Assembly: GCF_002563965.1 (NCBI RefSeq)
Contig: NZ_PDJF01000001.1
Coordinates: forward strand, 434,001 to 498,000
Source of the DNA: Corynebacterium renale
Lineage (GTDB): Bacteria; Actinomycetota; Actinomycetes; Mycobacteriales; Mycobacteriaceae
Reading direction: 5' to 3'
Length of the DNA: 64,000 nt
Of this stretch, positions 1 through 8,442 are shown one piece after another; position 1 is the stretch's first letter; every line of letters begins with the position of its first letter. The notes beneath the pieces were generated by a model. It did not search any database. It was not told where the DNA came from and saw only the letters and a program-made list of their open reading frames with translations. A program made the translations under genes and the position numbers.

Positions 1-325
1 TGCGGCCACTCTTAATCAGAATCGTGGCTGCAATGATGAATACGATCGCGCCGATGACACCAATCGTTGCCATTGGCTGCCAGTTAATAGCCGCCTCGCC
101 CGAGTTACCGAACGCGCCGATGGAAAACGCCCACAGTGCCATGCCCATGAAGAACAACGAAGCGAGCGCGACACCCATGCCGACCCACGTTGCGGTCTTG
201 TGCAGGGAAGAGTGCGGGGCCTCGTAGCTGACGGGGTCGTACCCTTCCACATAGTGCAGGCTGCCGGAATAAGCAGGGAACGTTTCGCCGGCGGTGTGCG
301 CAACCGCCTGGTTGGAGCTAGACAT
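1..325 (-). CDS. Hypothetical membrane protein downstream of sdhB (C-terminus outside window)
   Basis: Only the first 108 codons are visible; the gene runs off the left edge. The start is the ATG at 325-323, giving MSSSNQAVAHTAGETF. Two hydrophobic segments are visible at about residues 46-70 and 85-103, separated by a small polar loop, so it is an integral membrane protein. It lies on the same strand just after sdhB with about 130 bases between them. C. glutamicum also has a small membrane protein of unknown function right after sdhCAB, so this looks like the same conserved neighbour. No catalytic motif is seen and the function is unknown. Confidence 0.7.
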   Translation of the reverse strand, partial: MSSSNQAVAHTAGETFPAYSGSLHYVEGYDPVSYEAPHSSLHKTATWVGMGVALASLFFMGMALWAFSIGAFGNSGEAAINWQPMATIGVIGAIVFIIAATILIKSGR

Positions 326-457
326 TGCTGTAACTCGCCTTCCTTCTAGGTATAAATACGCTTGTGTGTAATCCTACCCCGCCACATGTTGGGGGTATCC
401 GATTGTTGGATAAAGAAGGCGCCCCGGGGTTACCAGGGCGCTGTAAGGGGACGGGGA

Positions 458-1207
458 TTAGTCGTCCTTGCCGCGCAGTGCTGCGCGGGCACGTTCCTTG
501 GTCACGGCAGCGACTGCGGAAAGTGGGATGCCTGCAGGACAGACGTCTGCGCACTCACCGTAGAGGGAGCAGTGGCCGAAGTTGGTTTCCATTTCGTCAA
601 CCATTTGACGGGCACGCTTGCCGCGCTCTTCCTTGCCCAGCGGAAGCTTGGACAGGTGGATGAGCTTAGCGCCGGTAAACAGGTGTGCTGCGCCGTTCGG
701 GCAGGCAGCGACACACGCGCCACAGCCGATGCAGGCGGCGTGGTCGAGGGAGAACTCGGCGGTCTCATGGTTGAGGTGGAGGGTATCTGCATCTGGTGCA
801 GTACCAGCGTTGATGGAGACGTAGCCACCCTGCTGCAGGACGCGGTCCAGTGCGGAACGGTCAACGACCATATCCTTGATCACTGGGTATGCGGCGGAGC
901 GGAAAGGCTCGATCTTCAGGGTGTCGCCATCCTTGTAGTTGACAAGGCGCTGTTCACAGGCAGGGGCGTTCTTGCCTTCGCCGTGTGGACGACCATTGAC
1001 CAAGAGGCCACAGGTGCCACAGATACCTTCGCGGCAGTCAGAAGCGAATGCGAACGGTTCCTTGCCCTGCTCGATCAGCTTGCCGTTGACGAAGTCGAGC
1101 AATTCGAGGATGGACATTTGCGGTACGGCGTCGTCCAAGTCGATGGATTCGAAGTGGCCGTCCTGGGTCGGTCCGGCCTGACGCCAGATCTCAAGATGAA
1201 GTTTCAT
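458..1207 (-). CDS. sdhB: Succinate dehydrogenase iron-sulphur subunit SdhB
   Basis: This 249-residue protein carries electrons from the SdhA flavin to the membrane quinone or haem site. An N-terminal ferredoxin domain holds the [2Fe-2S] ligands C58, C63, C66 and C84. The C-terminal domain has C159/C162/C165/C169 and C213/C219/C223, the pattern for the remaining two clusters. The start is the ATG at 1207, which overlaps the sdhA stop by one base (TAATG) and is preceded by AAGGAA, so translation is coupled to sdhA. A longer open frame upstream exists but overlaps sdhA and has no ribosome site. The length equals that of C. glutamicum SdhB. Confidence 0.97.
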   Translation of the reverse strand: MKLHLEIWRQAGPTQDGHFESIDLDDAVPQMSILELLDFVNGKLIEQGKEPFAFASDCREGICGTCGLLVNGRPHGEGKNAPACEQRLVNYKDGDTLKIEPFRSAAYPVIKDMVVDRSALDRVLQQGGYVSINAGTAPDADTLHLNHETAEFSLDHAACIGCGACVAACPNGAAHLFTGAKLIHLSKLPLGKEERGKRARQMVDEMETNFGHCSLYGECADVCPAGIPLSAVAAVTKERARAALRGKDD

Positions 1208-3219
1208 TACTTGTAGTTCCTTTGCTGCAGCGGGATCGATTCGAAGTAGAGAGGTTCTGCGTGGCGGATGAACTTGCCGTCGCCGGCGTCCTCCCATGCG
1301 GAGACGAAGCACCAGTTTTCGTCGTCACGCTCTGCCTCGCCTTCCTCGGAGAGGTGATCCACGCGGTAGTGCGCACCGCAGGACTCGTCGCGGTCGAGCG
1401 CGTCGACGCACATGAGCTCCGCGAGGAACAGGTAGTCACGAATGCGCAGGGCGCGTTCGAGGACCTGGTTCATTTCGTGCTGGCCACCAGGGATACGGAC
1501 GTTCTTCAAGAAGTCCTCGCGAAGCGCGCGAATTTTCTTGATGCCCTCACGCATGGATTCAACATCGCGGGCCACGCCACATGCACGATAGAGCAGCTCA
1601 CCGAGCTGGGTGTGGTAGTAGTCCGGACCGTGGGGGTCAGGGCCGTTGGTGTTCATGAGGGAATCGATGCGCGACTGGGCGCGGTCGATAGCCTCTGCAA
1701 CCGCCTTGTCCTCGAGTGGCAGTACTGGCTCGTTGAGGTGGTCGGCCAGGTAGTTCGGGACGGTGAACGGGATAGTGAACCAGCCGTCGACAGATGCGGA
1801 AAGCAGGGAGTTTGCGCCGAGACGGTTTGCACCGTGGTAAGTCCAGGAGCACTCGCCGGCAGCGAAGAGACCGTCGATGGAGGTCATTTCGTTGAAGTCA
1901 GTCCACAGGCCGCCCATGGAGAAGTGCACGGTCGGTGCGATGCGCATCGGAGTCTTGTGCGGATCCTCGCCGATCGCTGCCTCGTACATGCGGAAGAGGT
2001 TGGAGTAGCGCTCGTCGATAGTCTCCACACCGAGGCGCTCGAAAGCGTCGCGGAAGTCCAGGTACGCGGAGTTGTGCTTCGGGCCAACACCCTTGCCTGC
2101 CAGGATTTCCTGGGTGATGGCACGCGATGCGACGTCACGGGGGACCAGGTTGCCGAACGCCGGGTAGCGACGCTCGAGGAAGTAGTCGCGCTCATCTTCC
2201 GGAATTTCCTCAGGCTTGCGGTCGTCGCCTTTAGCCTTAGGAACCCAGATGCGGCCGTCGTTACGCAGCGACTCAGACATGAGGATTGTCTTGGACTGCC
2301 AGTCGGCGTTGATTGGGAGGCCGGTTGGGTGGAACTGGATGAACGATGGCGAAGCCATGTAGGCGCCGGTCTCGTAGGCACGAACCATGCCGGAGGCGTT
2401 GGAGTTAATCGCCAGGGTGGTCATGCCGTAGACGTTGCCGTAACCGCCGGTCGCCAGGATGACTGCGTGACCGGTGAATGCCTGCAGCTCACCGTTGATG
2501 AGGTTGCGGGTCACGATGCCGCGGGCACGCTTCTTGCCGCCCTCTTCGGTGACGATGAATTCCTGGAGATCATTGTGGGTGAAGATTTCCACCGAGCCCA
2601 GGTGAATCTGGCGCTGCAGTGCAGCAGCACCAGCCAGCTGCAGCTGCTGACCTGTTTGACCACGGGTGTAGTAGGTACGGGAGACCTGCACACCACCGAA
2701 GGAACGGGTTGCCAGGGTACCGCCGTATTCGCGGGCGAATGGAGCGCCGATGGCGTTCATGTGGTCGATGACGCGCACCGACTCGTAGGCCAGGCGCCAG
2801 CAGTCGGACTCACGGCCGCGGTAGTCGCCACCCTTGACGGTGTCCTTGACGTGGCGGTACGCGGAGTCGTTGTCGACCTTCTTGCCGCGGGCGGAGTTCA
2901 CGCCACCCTGCGCGGCGATGGAGTGTGCACGACGTGGGGCGTCGTGGTAGGTGAAGACCTTCACCTTGTAGCCGAGCTCACCAAGAGCTGCAGCAGCGCC
3001 ACCGCCGGAGAGGCCGGTACCAATAACCAGAATCTCAAACTTACGACGGTTCAGCGGGGAGACCAGGTTCATGTGGTCTTTTTGGTACTGCCACATGTCC
3101 TTGGTTGGGACACCCTTAGGCTCCTTGGAATCCAAGACGGTACCGAGGGTGACACCTTCAACGGTGGTTGCCGGGGCCACAAACTCTGGCCGGGCAGCGG
3201 TATCAGTATGTGTAGTCAA
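1207..3219 (-). CDS. sdhA: Succinate dehydrogenase flavoprotein subunit SdhA
   Basis: The 670-residue catalytic subunit oxidises succinate to fumarate with covalently bound FAD. The dinucleotide-binding motif GTGLSGGGAAAALG is at residues 68-80. The RAHSIAAQGG segment carries the likely FAD-linking histidine (H99). Active-site segments FHPTG and HGANRLGANS are present further on. It sits in the middle of sdhCAB, 17 bases after sdhC and overlapping sdhB by one base. The subunit is of the type found in actinobacteria with a three-subunit enzyme and no separate SdhD. Confidence 0.98.
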   Translation of the reverse strand: MTTHTDTAARPEFVAPATTVEGVTLGTVLDSKEPKGVPTKDMWQYQKDHMNLVSPLNRRKFEILVIGTGLSGGGAAAALGELGYKVKVFTYHDAPRRAHSIAAQGGVNSARGKKVDNDSAYRHVKDTVKGGDYRGRESDCWRLAYESVRVIDHMNAIGAPFAREYGGTLATRSFGGVQVSRTYYTRGQTGQQLQLAGAAALQRQIHLGSVEIFTHNDLQEFIVTEEGGKKRARGIVTRNLINGELQAFTGHAVILATGGYGNVYGMTTLAINSNASGMVRAYETGAYMASPSFIQFHPTGLPINADWQSKTILMSESLRNDGRIWVPKAKGDDRKPEEIPEDERDYFLERRYPAFGNLVPRDVASRAITQEILAGKGVGPKHNSAYLDFRDAFERLGVETIDERYSNLFRMYEAAIGEDPHKTPMRIAPTVHFSMGGLWTDFNEMTSIDGLFAAGECSWTYHGANRLGANSLLSASVDGWFTIPFTVPNYLADHLNEPVLPLEDKAVAEAIDRAQSRIDSLMNTNGPDPHGPDYYHTQLGELLYRACGVARDVESMREGIKKIRALREDFLKNVRIPGGQHEMNQVLERALRIRDYLFLAELMCVDALDRDESCGAHYRVDHLSEEGEAERDDENWCFVSAWEDAGDGKFIRHAEPLYFESIPLQQRNYK

Positions 3220-3236
3220 TGTCTTACCTTCCAGCC

Positions 3237-3995
3237 TTAGCTAATCCAACCAAGAGCGATGGTCAGTGGCATAACAATGTTGCCAAGCACAACGATTGCA
3301 GGGACGATGTACGCGATTGCGACCATGACGGCGCGAGTACGGCGACCGGTAACACCCAGGTCGCTGACTGCCAGCCAGATGCCGTGGCAGAGGTGGAAGA
3401 ACAGCGCCACCATTGCGATGATGTACCAGATGGTCACTGGCCAGCGGCTGAACGTGGCAATCATGTTGTCTTTAATGTTGCCGTGGACGAACTCTTCAGG
3501 AGCTGCAGGTGCGACACCCATGGTCAGGTCCAGAATGTGGAAGATGACGAACGCCAGCAGGATGATGCCGGTGATCAGCATGGTGCGGGTTGCAAAGCTG
3601 TTGACGCCGCCCATGAGGTTGGTGCGCTTGAACTTGCCACGGAAACGGCTAGAGCGGCCGTGCAGGGCGAATGCGCCGTACACGTGGAAGAGCAGGCAGG
3701 CCAGCAGCACGATGCGGAACATCCACAGGAAGGAGCCGTGCGGCAGCAGTGGGTAGCCGAATTCGCGCAGGAACTGGCCATAAACGTCAATCTGCGCCGT
3801 GCCGTCGTCGTAGTCTGGGAGGTAAATCTTCAGGTTACCTACCATGTGGAACAGGACGAACGCGCCGAAAATCAGGCCAGTGATCGCCATGCCAAGCTTG
3901 ATACCCCAGGTGGGTAGACCTCGGCTGGGGCGAATGGGTTCTTCAGTGATTTTGCCGTGACGAATTGCTTCACGGTCAGGATTTCTTACAGTCAT
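3237..3995 (-). CDS. sdhC: Succinate dehydrogenase cytochrome b subunit SdhC
   Basis: This 252-residue membrane anchor binds haem and passes electrons to menaquinone. About five hydrophobic helices are visible, with histidines inside or near them (for example FHMVGN, LFHVYG, IFHILD, LFHLCHG). The chosen start is the ATG at 3995, four bases after a perfect GGAGG; an in-frame ATG at 4019 lacks such a site. It is the first gene of sdhCAB. Upstream DNA carries a GlxR-type palindrome and a DtxR-like box, listed separately. In C. glutamicum the divergent ramB gene lies upstream of sdhC; it is not present here. Confidence 0.96.
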   Translation of the reverse strand: MTVRNPDREAIRHGKITEEPIRPSRGLPTWGIKLGMAITGLIFGAFVLFHMVGNLKIYLPDYDDGTAQIDVYGQFLREFGYPLLPHGSFLWMFRIVLLACLLFHVYGAFALHGRSSRFRGKFKRTNLMGGVNSFATRTMLITGIILLAFVIFHILDLTMGVAPAAPEEFVHGNIKDNMIATFSRWPVTIWYIIAMVALFFHLCHGIWLAVSDLGVTGRRTRAVMVAIAYIVPAIVVLGNIVMPLTIALGWIS

Positions 3996-4105
3996 GACAC
4001 CTCCAGTAGTCCCCTCCACTCTATTAGCCTTGGCCGTCTTTTTCCGTTCCAGAACCCCCGTTTAGCGGGGATAACGCCCGAAAAGTGGGGCTTCGTTTGA
4101 GCTTT

Positions 4106-4124
4106 TAAGGTTAGGGTTACCTAC
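4106..4124. promoter_or_regulatory. DtxR-box-like palindrome upstream of sdhC
   Basis: TAAGGTTAGGGTTACCTAC matches about 15 of 19 positions of the corynebacterial DtxR consensus. It lies about 110 bases upstream of the sdhC start, inside a 418-base intergenic region. Control of iron-rich succinate dehydrogenase by an iron regulator would make sense, but this is inferred from sequence only. Confidence 0.4.
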
Positions 4125-4222
4125 AGGTTCGAACGGGTCGACTTTGGGCATCAATCGCAACACCGGCCACACGCTGGGGATTAACTTGCAGAAAAGTACG
4201 GCCGTACGTTCCGGCACTTTCA

Positions 4223-4238
4223 TGTGTAACTGGTCACA
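4223..4238. promoter_or_regulatory. GlxR (cAMP receptor protein) binding site upstream of sdhCAB
   Basis: TGTGTAACTGGTCACA keeps both arms of the GlxR consensus (TGTGA-N6-TCACA) with one mismatch. GlxR control of sdhCAB is established in C. glutamicum. The site is about 230 bases upstream of the sdhC start codon. The same window carries a membrane adenylate cyclase at 61.6 kb, a likely source of the cAMP signal. Confidence 0.6.
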
Positions 4239-4364
4239 CATTTTTGATTTCGCCGCAAACTACACCCTTTATTACCCCCGGTAGGTGTCATACTTTCGTT
4301 TGTTAGCATTCACTTATTTCAGCAAATGTTGTAGAGAATCAATGCGCGCACGGCCCTACATGAG

Positions 4365-4400
4365 TGAAGCCCCGAAGTGGGGGTCCACTTCGGGGCTTCA
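4365..4400 (-). terminator. Hairpin terminator after lpd
   Basis: A perfect 16-bp stem (4365-4380 with 4385-4400) encloses a four-base loop and starts 14 bases past the lpd stop. There is no clear U tract on the minus strand, but stem length and position favour termination. It may also shield the sdh promoter region. Confidence 0.7.
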
Positions 4401-4413
4401 CAACTAGCACGTT

Positions 4414-5823
4414 TTACAGGTTGATCATGTGACCCATCGTGCCTTCGGCAGCTTCCTTAATCGCTTCCGACATCGTCGGGTGGATGTGGACGTTACGGCC
4501 AATCTCCTCGGCGGTCAGATCGAAGCGCTGCGCGAGCGTCAGCTCGGCGAGCATCTCGGAGACGTTGGCGCCGACTAGGTGTGCGCCGACGATCTCGCCG
4601 AACTCGGTATCCACGATGACCTTGGCAAAACCGGCCGGTTCGCCGAGGCCGACCGCCTTGCCGTTCGCGGAGAACGGGAAGGTTGCGGACTTAATCTCGC
4701 GGTCGGCAAACTTCTCCTTGGCGGCCTCTTCGGTGTATCCGAAGGATGCGACCTGCGGGTTGCAGAAGGTTGCGCGTGGCATCATCTGGTAATCACCGAG
4801 CTCCAAAGTTTCTGCGCCGGCAATGGTCTCGGCCGCTACGACGCCCTGCGCCTCAGCGACGTGCGCCAGCTGCAGCTTGGCGGTGACGTCACCGATGGCG
4901 TAGATGTGATCGACGTTGGTACGCATGCGCTCGTCAATGTCAATAGCTCCGCGATCGGTCAGCTTGACACCGGTATTTTCCAGACCGAAGCCTTCGACGC
5001 GCGGGGCGAAGCCGACGGAGATCATGACGCGGTCGACAGTCAGGGTGTCCTTCTTGGAGCCGTCCTTAGATTCAACGTCTACCTCGACGGAGGAGCCGTT
5101 GTCACGAACCGCGGTGGTCTTGGTGCCGGTCAGCAGGGTGACGCCGAGCTTCTTATAGGCCTTCGCGATTTCCTTGGAGACCTCAGGCTCTTCGTTGGGC
5201 AGGACGCGGTCCATGAATTCGACGATGGTGACATCCACGCCGTAGTTGGCCAGGACGTATGCGAATTCCATACCGATGGCGCCGCCACCGACGATAACCA
5301 TCTTGTCTGGCGCGTCTGCGTTGAGGATCTGCTCCTCGTAGGAAACGACATTCTCGGAGAGCTCAACACCAGGCAAGGTGCGAACGACGGAGCCGGTAGC
5401 GATGATGCAATCGTCGAAAGTGACGGTGGTGCCGTCGGCCTTGCCGCCGGAGACCTTGATGGTTTTGGCGTCTTGAAATTCGCCCCAGCCGTCGATTTCG
5501 GTGATCTTGTTCTTCTTCATCAGGTAGTGGACACCCTTGACGATGCCTTCAGACACCTTGCGGGAGCGCTTGTGCGCGTCCGCATAGTCGAAGGAGACTT
5601 CGCCCTTAATGCCAAAGGTTTTGGCTTCATGGGTGAAGGTGTGTGCCACTTCGGCGTTCTTCAGTAGCGCCTTGGAGGGGATGCAGCCAACGTTGAGGCA
5701 TACGCCACCCCAGTACTGCTTCTCCACCACGGCAACTTTCTTGCCAAGCTGGGCTGCGCGGATTGCGGCGACGTACCCACCAGGGCCGGCGCCGAGGACT
5801 ACGACATCATAATGTTCACTCAC
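4414..5823 (-). CDS. lpd: Dihydrolipoyl dehydrogenase (E3)
   Basis: The 469-residue FAD enzyme reoxidises dihydrolipoamide in the pyruvate and 2-oxoglutarate dehydrogenase complexes, producing [14 protein letters not shown] (residues 11-20) binds [16 protein letters not shown] holds the redox disulphide C42/C47. [13 protein letters not shown] is the NAD-binding motif, and HIHPTMSE near the C-terminus supplies the catalytic His-Glu pair. Length equals the C. glutamicum enzyme. It is transcribed alone, closed by the hairpin at 4365-4400. The next gene on the same strand is separated from it by a terminator. Confidence 0.97.
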   Translation of the reverse strand: MSEHYDVVVLGAGPGGYVAAIRAAQLGKKVAVVEKQYWGGVCLNVGCIPSKALLKNAEVAHTFTHEAKTFGIKGEVSFDYADAHKRSRKVSEGIVKGVHYLMKKNKITEIDGWGEFQDAKTIKVSGGKADGTTVTFDDCIIATGSVVRTLPGVELSENVVSYEEQILNADAPDKMVIVGGGAIGMEFAYVLANYGVDVTIVEFMDRVLPNEEPEVSKEIAKAYKKLGVTLLTGTKTTAVRDNGSSVEVDVESKDGSKKDTLTVDRVMISVGFAPRVEGFGLENTGVKLTDRGAIDIDERMRTNVDHIYAIGDVTAKLQLAHVAEAQGVVAAETIAGAETLELGDYQMMPRATFCNPQVASFGYTEEAAKEKFADREIKSATFPFSANGKAVGLGEPAGFAKVIVDTEFGEIVGAHLVGANVSEMLAELTLAQRFDLTAEEIGRNVHIHPTMSEAIKEAAEGTMGHMINL

Positions 5824-5902
5824 GGTGTCCTAGCTTACGTACTCTCTGTGGGTTTCGCTGTGCTCTTGCTTCTCGACGCCACGTTTACCCTGTTAGACGG
5901 GC

Positions 5903-5946
5903 AAAAATAAACAGTACGGCCCTCCCATTTGGGGGTGGCCGTACTG
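5903..5946 (-). terminator. Rho-independent terminator of the 36-residue peptide gene
   Basis: CAGTACGGCC (5912-5921) pairs with GGCCGTACTG (5937-5946), extended inward by CCC/GGG. On the minus strand the hairpin is followed by TTTATTTTT. It lies 16 bases beyond the stop of the small gene and separates it from lpd. Confidence 0.85.
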
Positions 5947-5961
5947 CTGCCCTGTGAAGTT

Positions 5962-6072
5962 TTAGATCAGGCCGAAGGCCAGGGAAATCTGGGAAGAAGT
6001 CGAGGAGCCGAAGTGGAGCAGCTCGCCCAAGAACTCGTTCAGGGTCACGATGAGCGTTTCGATAGGGGTCAT
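5962..6072 (-). CDS. 36-residue peptide, possible small cell-envelope protein
   Basis: The predicted product begins MTPIETLIVTLNEFLGELLH and ends in QISLAFGLI. An AAAGG ribosome site lies seven bases before the ATG, and a strong terminator follows immediately, so this is a self-contained transcription unit. There is no signal peptide. The sequence is amphipathic and rich in L, F, G and S. In size and character it recalls the tiny mycolate-membrane porins PorA and PorH of C. glutamicum, which also lack signal peptides and sit in short monocistronic units. That link is inference; no sequence identity is claimed. Confidence 0.6.
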   Translation of the reverse strand: MTPIETLIVTLNEFLGELLHFGSSTSSQISLAFGLI

Positions 6073-6167
6073 GGGTATGCCTTTCTGTAATTTTTACACG
6101 CGCAGTCCAGATATTATGACACATTTGCCATTTGCGTACCAGGTTTAACATAGGTAGCTTGTCTCCT

Positions 6168-7187
6168 ATGCGTCTACGCCTAGCTTTATGCAGCGCGCTC
6201 GCCGCGGCCTCGCTTGTCTGCGCGAGCGCGCCGCACGTTACCGCTACTCCTATTATCTCCACTGCGATTCCTTCTATTACAGAGGAGTCACCGCAGTGGC
6301 GTAAGGACGTCGATAAGCATGCCACGGCGTACGAACTGACTACCTACTCCCCCGCCATGGACCGCGAGGTCCCCGTCGCCGTCATCCCCGGCCCGCCCGG
6401 CGCGCCCACCCTGTATCTGCTCAACGGAGCCGACGGTGGCGAGAACCGCGCCCACTGGATTGAAAATACCGACGTTTTGGACTTTTATGCAGACAAGGGC
6501 GTCAACGTAGTCATTCCCATGGCGGGAGCGTTCTCGTACTACACCGACTGGGCTGATGGCTCGCAGGCGTGGGAAACCTTCCTGACCAAAGAACTGCCCG
6601 GGCCGCTAGAAGCGCACCTCGGTGCCGGCGACAGGCGCGCCATCATGGGCGTATCGATGTCCGCAACCTCTGCGCTAACACTCGCACAGCACAACCCCGG
6701 CTTCTACCAGGCCGCCGCCTCCCTCTCCGGGTGCGCGCAAACGTCCAGCCCACTGGGCATGGCGGCCATCGCAACCACGCTGCGCAACGGGGCTAAAGAC
6801 CCGGTCGCGATGTGGGGGCCGTACGGCTCGGCGGCGTGGCGCTATAACGACGCCCACCTCGGCGCACCCGCCCTGCGCGGAACCGCGCTCTACATTTCCA
6901 ACGGCTCCGGCCTCCAGGGCGCCATCGACCAAGTCGGCGGGCCTTACCTGCGCGGGAAGACGCACGCACAGGCCTCCGCCTCCCACATCAACACGTCCGT
7001 CGTGGGTGGGCCCATCGAAATGGTGACCAACCGGTGCACCCACGACCTCAAAGCCCGCCTCGACGCCGAAGGTATCCCCGCCACCTACGTCTTCCGGAAT
7101 ACCGGCACCCACTCGTGGGGCTACTGGCAAGAAGACCTGCGGGGCTCCTGGCCCGTGCTCTCGCACGCGTTAGGTGTGAAGACTTAA
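6168..7187 (+). CDS. Corynomycolyltransferase-family esterase
   Basis: A 339-residue secreted alpha/beta-hydrolase of the mycolyltransferase (antigen 85) family, which moves mycolic acids between trehalose mycolates and the cell wall. An N-terminal signal peptide covers about residues 1-28. The nucleophile elbow GVSMSA contains S163 and the motif GTHSWGYW carries the likely catalytic H315. YLLNGADGG and VIPMAGAFSYYTDW are typical family segments. I chose ATG 6168 because it starts directly with the signal peptide; a TTG at 6132 would add twelve polar residues. No good ribosome site precedes 6168. It is a diverged paralogue of the next gene and shares most motifs with it. Confidence 0.85.
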   Translation: MRLRLALCSALAAASLVCASAPHVTATPIISTAIPSITEESPQWRKDVDKHATAYELTTYSPAMDREVPVAVIPGPPGAPTLYLLNGADGGENRAHWIENTDVLDFYADKGVNVVIPMAGAFSYYTDWADGSQAWETFLTKELPGPLEAHLGAGDRRAIMGVSMSATSALTLAQHNPGFYQAAASLSGCAQTSSPLGMAAIATTLRNGAKDPVAMWGPYGSAAWRYNDAHLGAPALRGTALYISNGSGLQGAIDQVGGPYLRGKTHAQASASHINTSVVGGPIEMVTNRCTHDLKARLDAEGIPATYVFRNTGTHSWGYWQEDLRGSWPVLSHALGVKT

Positions 7188-7248
7188 CACTTTTCTTCCC
7201 CTACCGATACAGTAGTTAGACGAATACACACGACAAAGGACGATGACT

Positions 7249-8379
7249 ATGAAGTTGACCCGCCGCTTCGGCGCCTCCATCGCAGCCCTGGGCTTGGCAA
7301 CCACCCTGGCTGCAGCCCCATTCGCAACCGCTGCCGAGAAAACCGCCGCTGACGTCGCCGGCGACGCACCAGTCGGTACCGTCGCTCCCCTGAGCTTCAC
7401 CCCGATGTCTGTCACCGACCAGGAGCCGCAAGAGTGGCTGAGCAAGGTCGACGGCAAGTTCCTCAAGAGCTACCAGGTGCACTCCCCGTCCATGAACAAG
7501 GACATCCCGGTAGCTGTCATCCCAGCACACGACAAGGACGGCAACCCGGTCAGCGGCGCGCCGACCGTGTACCTGCTCAACGGCGCTGGTGGCGCTGAGC
7601 AGGACAATGACTGGATTGTCCTCGCCAAGACCGTGGACTTCTACAAGGACAAGTCCGTCAACGTCGTCATCCCCATGCAGGGTGCGTTCACCTACTACAC
7701 CGACTGGGTTGACGAAACCCTCGACACCCCGTACCTCAAGGGCCCACAGAAGTGGGAAACCTTCCTGACCAAGGAACTCCCCGGCCCCATCGAGCAGGAA
7801 CTGAACGCAAATAACAAGCGTGCCGTCGTCGGCTTCTCCATGTCCGCCACCTCCGCGCTCCTGCTCCCACAGCACAACCAGGGCTTCTACGACGCCGCCG
7901 CATCCTTCTCCGGCTGCGCCGCAACCTCCAGCTTCCTGCCCTACGAGTACCTGCGCCTGACCGTCAGCCGCGGCGGTGCGCAACCAGAGCAGATGTGGGG
8001 CCCACGCGGTGGCACCTACAACGTGTACAACGACGCCCTGGTCAACGCCGAGAAGCTGCGTGGCACCGAACTCTACATCTCCACCGCGACCGGCCTTGCG
8101 TCCGAAACCGACATGGCCGGTTACATGCGCGACAAGGGCGTGTCCAACGAAAAGGCTTCGGCAAGTGCCACGACGCTCATCGTCGAAGGTGGCGTCATCG
8201 AAGGTGCGATGAACGCCTGCACCCACGACCTCAAGGCGAAACTCGACCGCGCCGGCATCCCGGCCAACTACGAGTTGCGCAACACGGGCACCCACTCGTG
8301 GCCAGGCTGGCGCAGCGACCTCGAGACCTCCTGGAACACCACACTGGCTCCAGCACTGGGCCTCGAGCCTGCCAAGTAA
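7249..8379 (+). CDS. Corynomycolyltransferase
   Basis: A 376-residue secreted mycolyltransferase. The signal peptide is about residues 1-28, cut near ATAAE. The nucleophile is S197 in GFSMSA, and the catalytic histidine is likely H349 in GTHSWPGW. Conserved segments YLLNGAGG and VIPMQGAFTYYTDW support the family. The start at 7249 is preferred over the ATG at 7243 because AAAGGA lies eight bases before it but only two before the other. It follows its paralogue by 61 bases and is closed by a terminator, so both may help build the mycolate outer membrane. Confidence 0.93.
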   Translation: MKLTRRFGASIAALGLATTLAAAPFATAAEKTAADVAGDAPVGTVAPLSFTPMSVTDQEPQEWLSKVDGKFLKSYQVHSPSMNKDIPVAVIPAHDKDGNPVSGAPTVYLLNGAGGAEQDNDWIVLAKTVDFYKDKSVNVVIPMQGAFTYYTDWVDETLDTPYLKGPQKWETFLTKELPGPIEQELNANNKRAVVGFSMSATSALLLPQHNQGFYDAAASFSGCAATSSFLPYEYLRLTVSRGGAQPEQMWGPRGGTYNVYNDALVNAEKLRGTELYISTATGLASETDMAGYMRDKGVSNEKASASATTLIVEGGVIEGAMNACTHDLKAKLDRAGIPANYELRNTGTHSWPGWRSDLETSWNTTLAPALGLEPAK

Positions 8380-8394
8380 GCCGCACCCGCGCAC

Positions 8395-8420
8395 AGGCCA
8401 CCCACCCGGGTGGCCTTTTT
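8395..8420 (+). terminator. Rho-independent terminator after the second mycolyltransferase
   Basis: AGGCCACCC (8395-8403) pairs with GGGTGGCCT (8408-8416), followed by a run of T. It lies 16 bases past the stop codon. Confidence 0.85.
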
Positions 8421-8442
8421 CATGCCCCGCGAAAGGACCTCC

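Noticed and set aside
1222..3240. 672-codon open frame on the plus strand opposite sdhA
   Set aside because: Complete mirror of a certain gene in high-GC DNA; the translated product has no family features and no start signal.
5885..6325. 146-codon minus-strand frame across the lpd upstream region
   Set aside because: It crosses a terminator and the start of a divergent secreted protein; the shorter 36-codon frame has the real signals.
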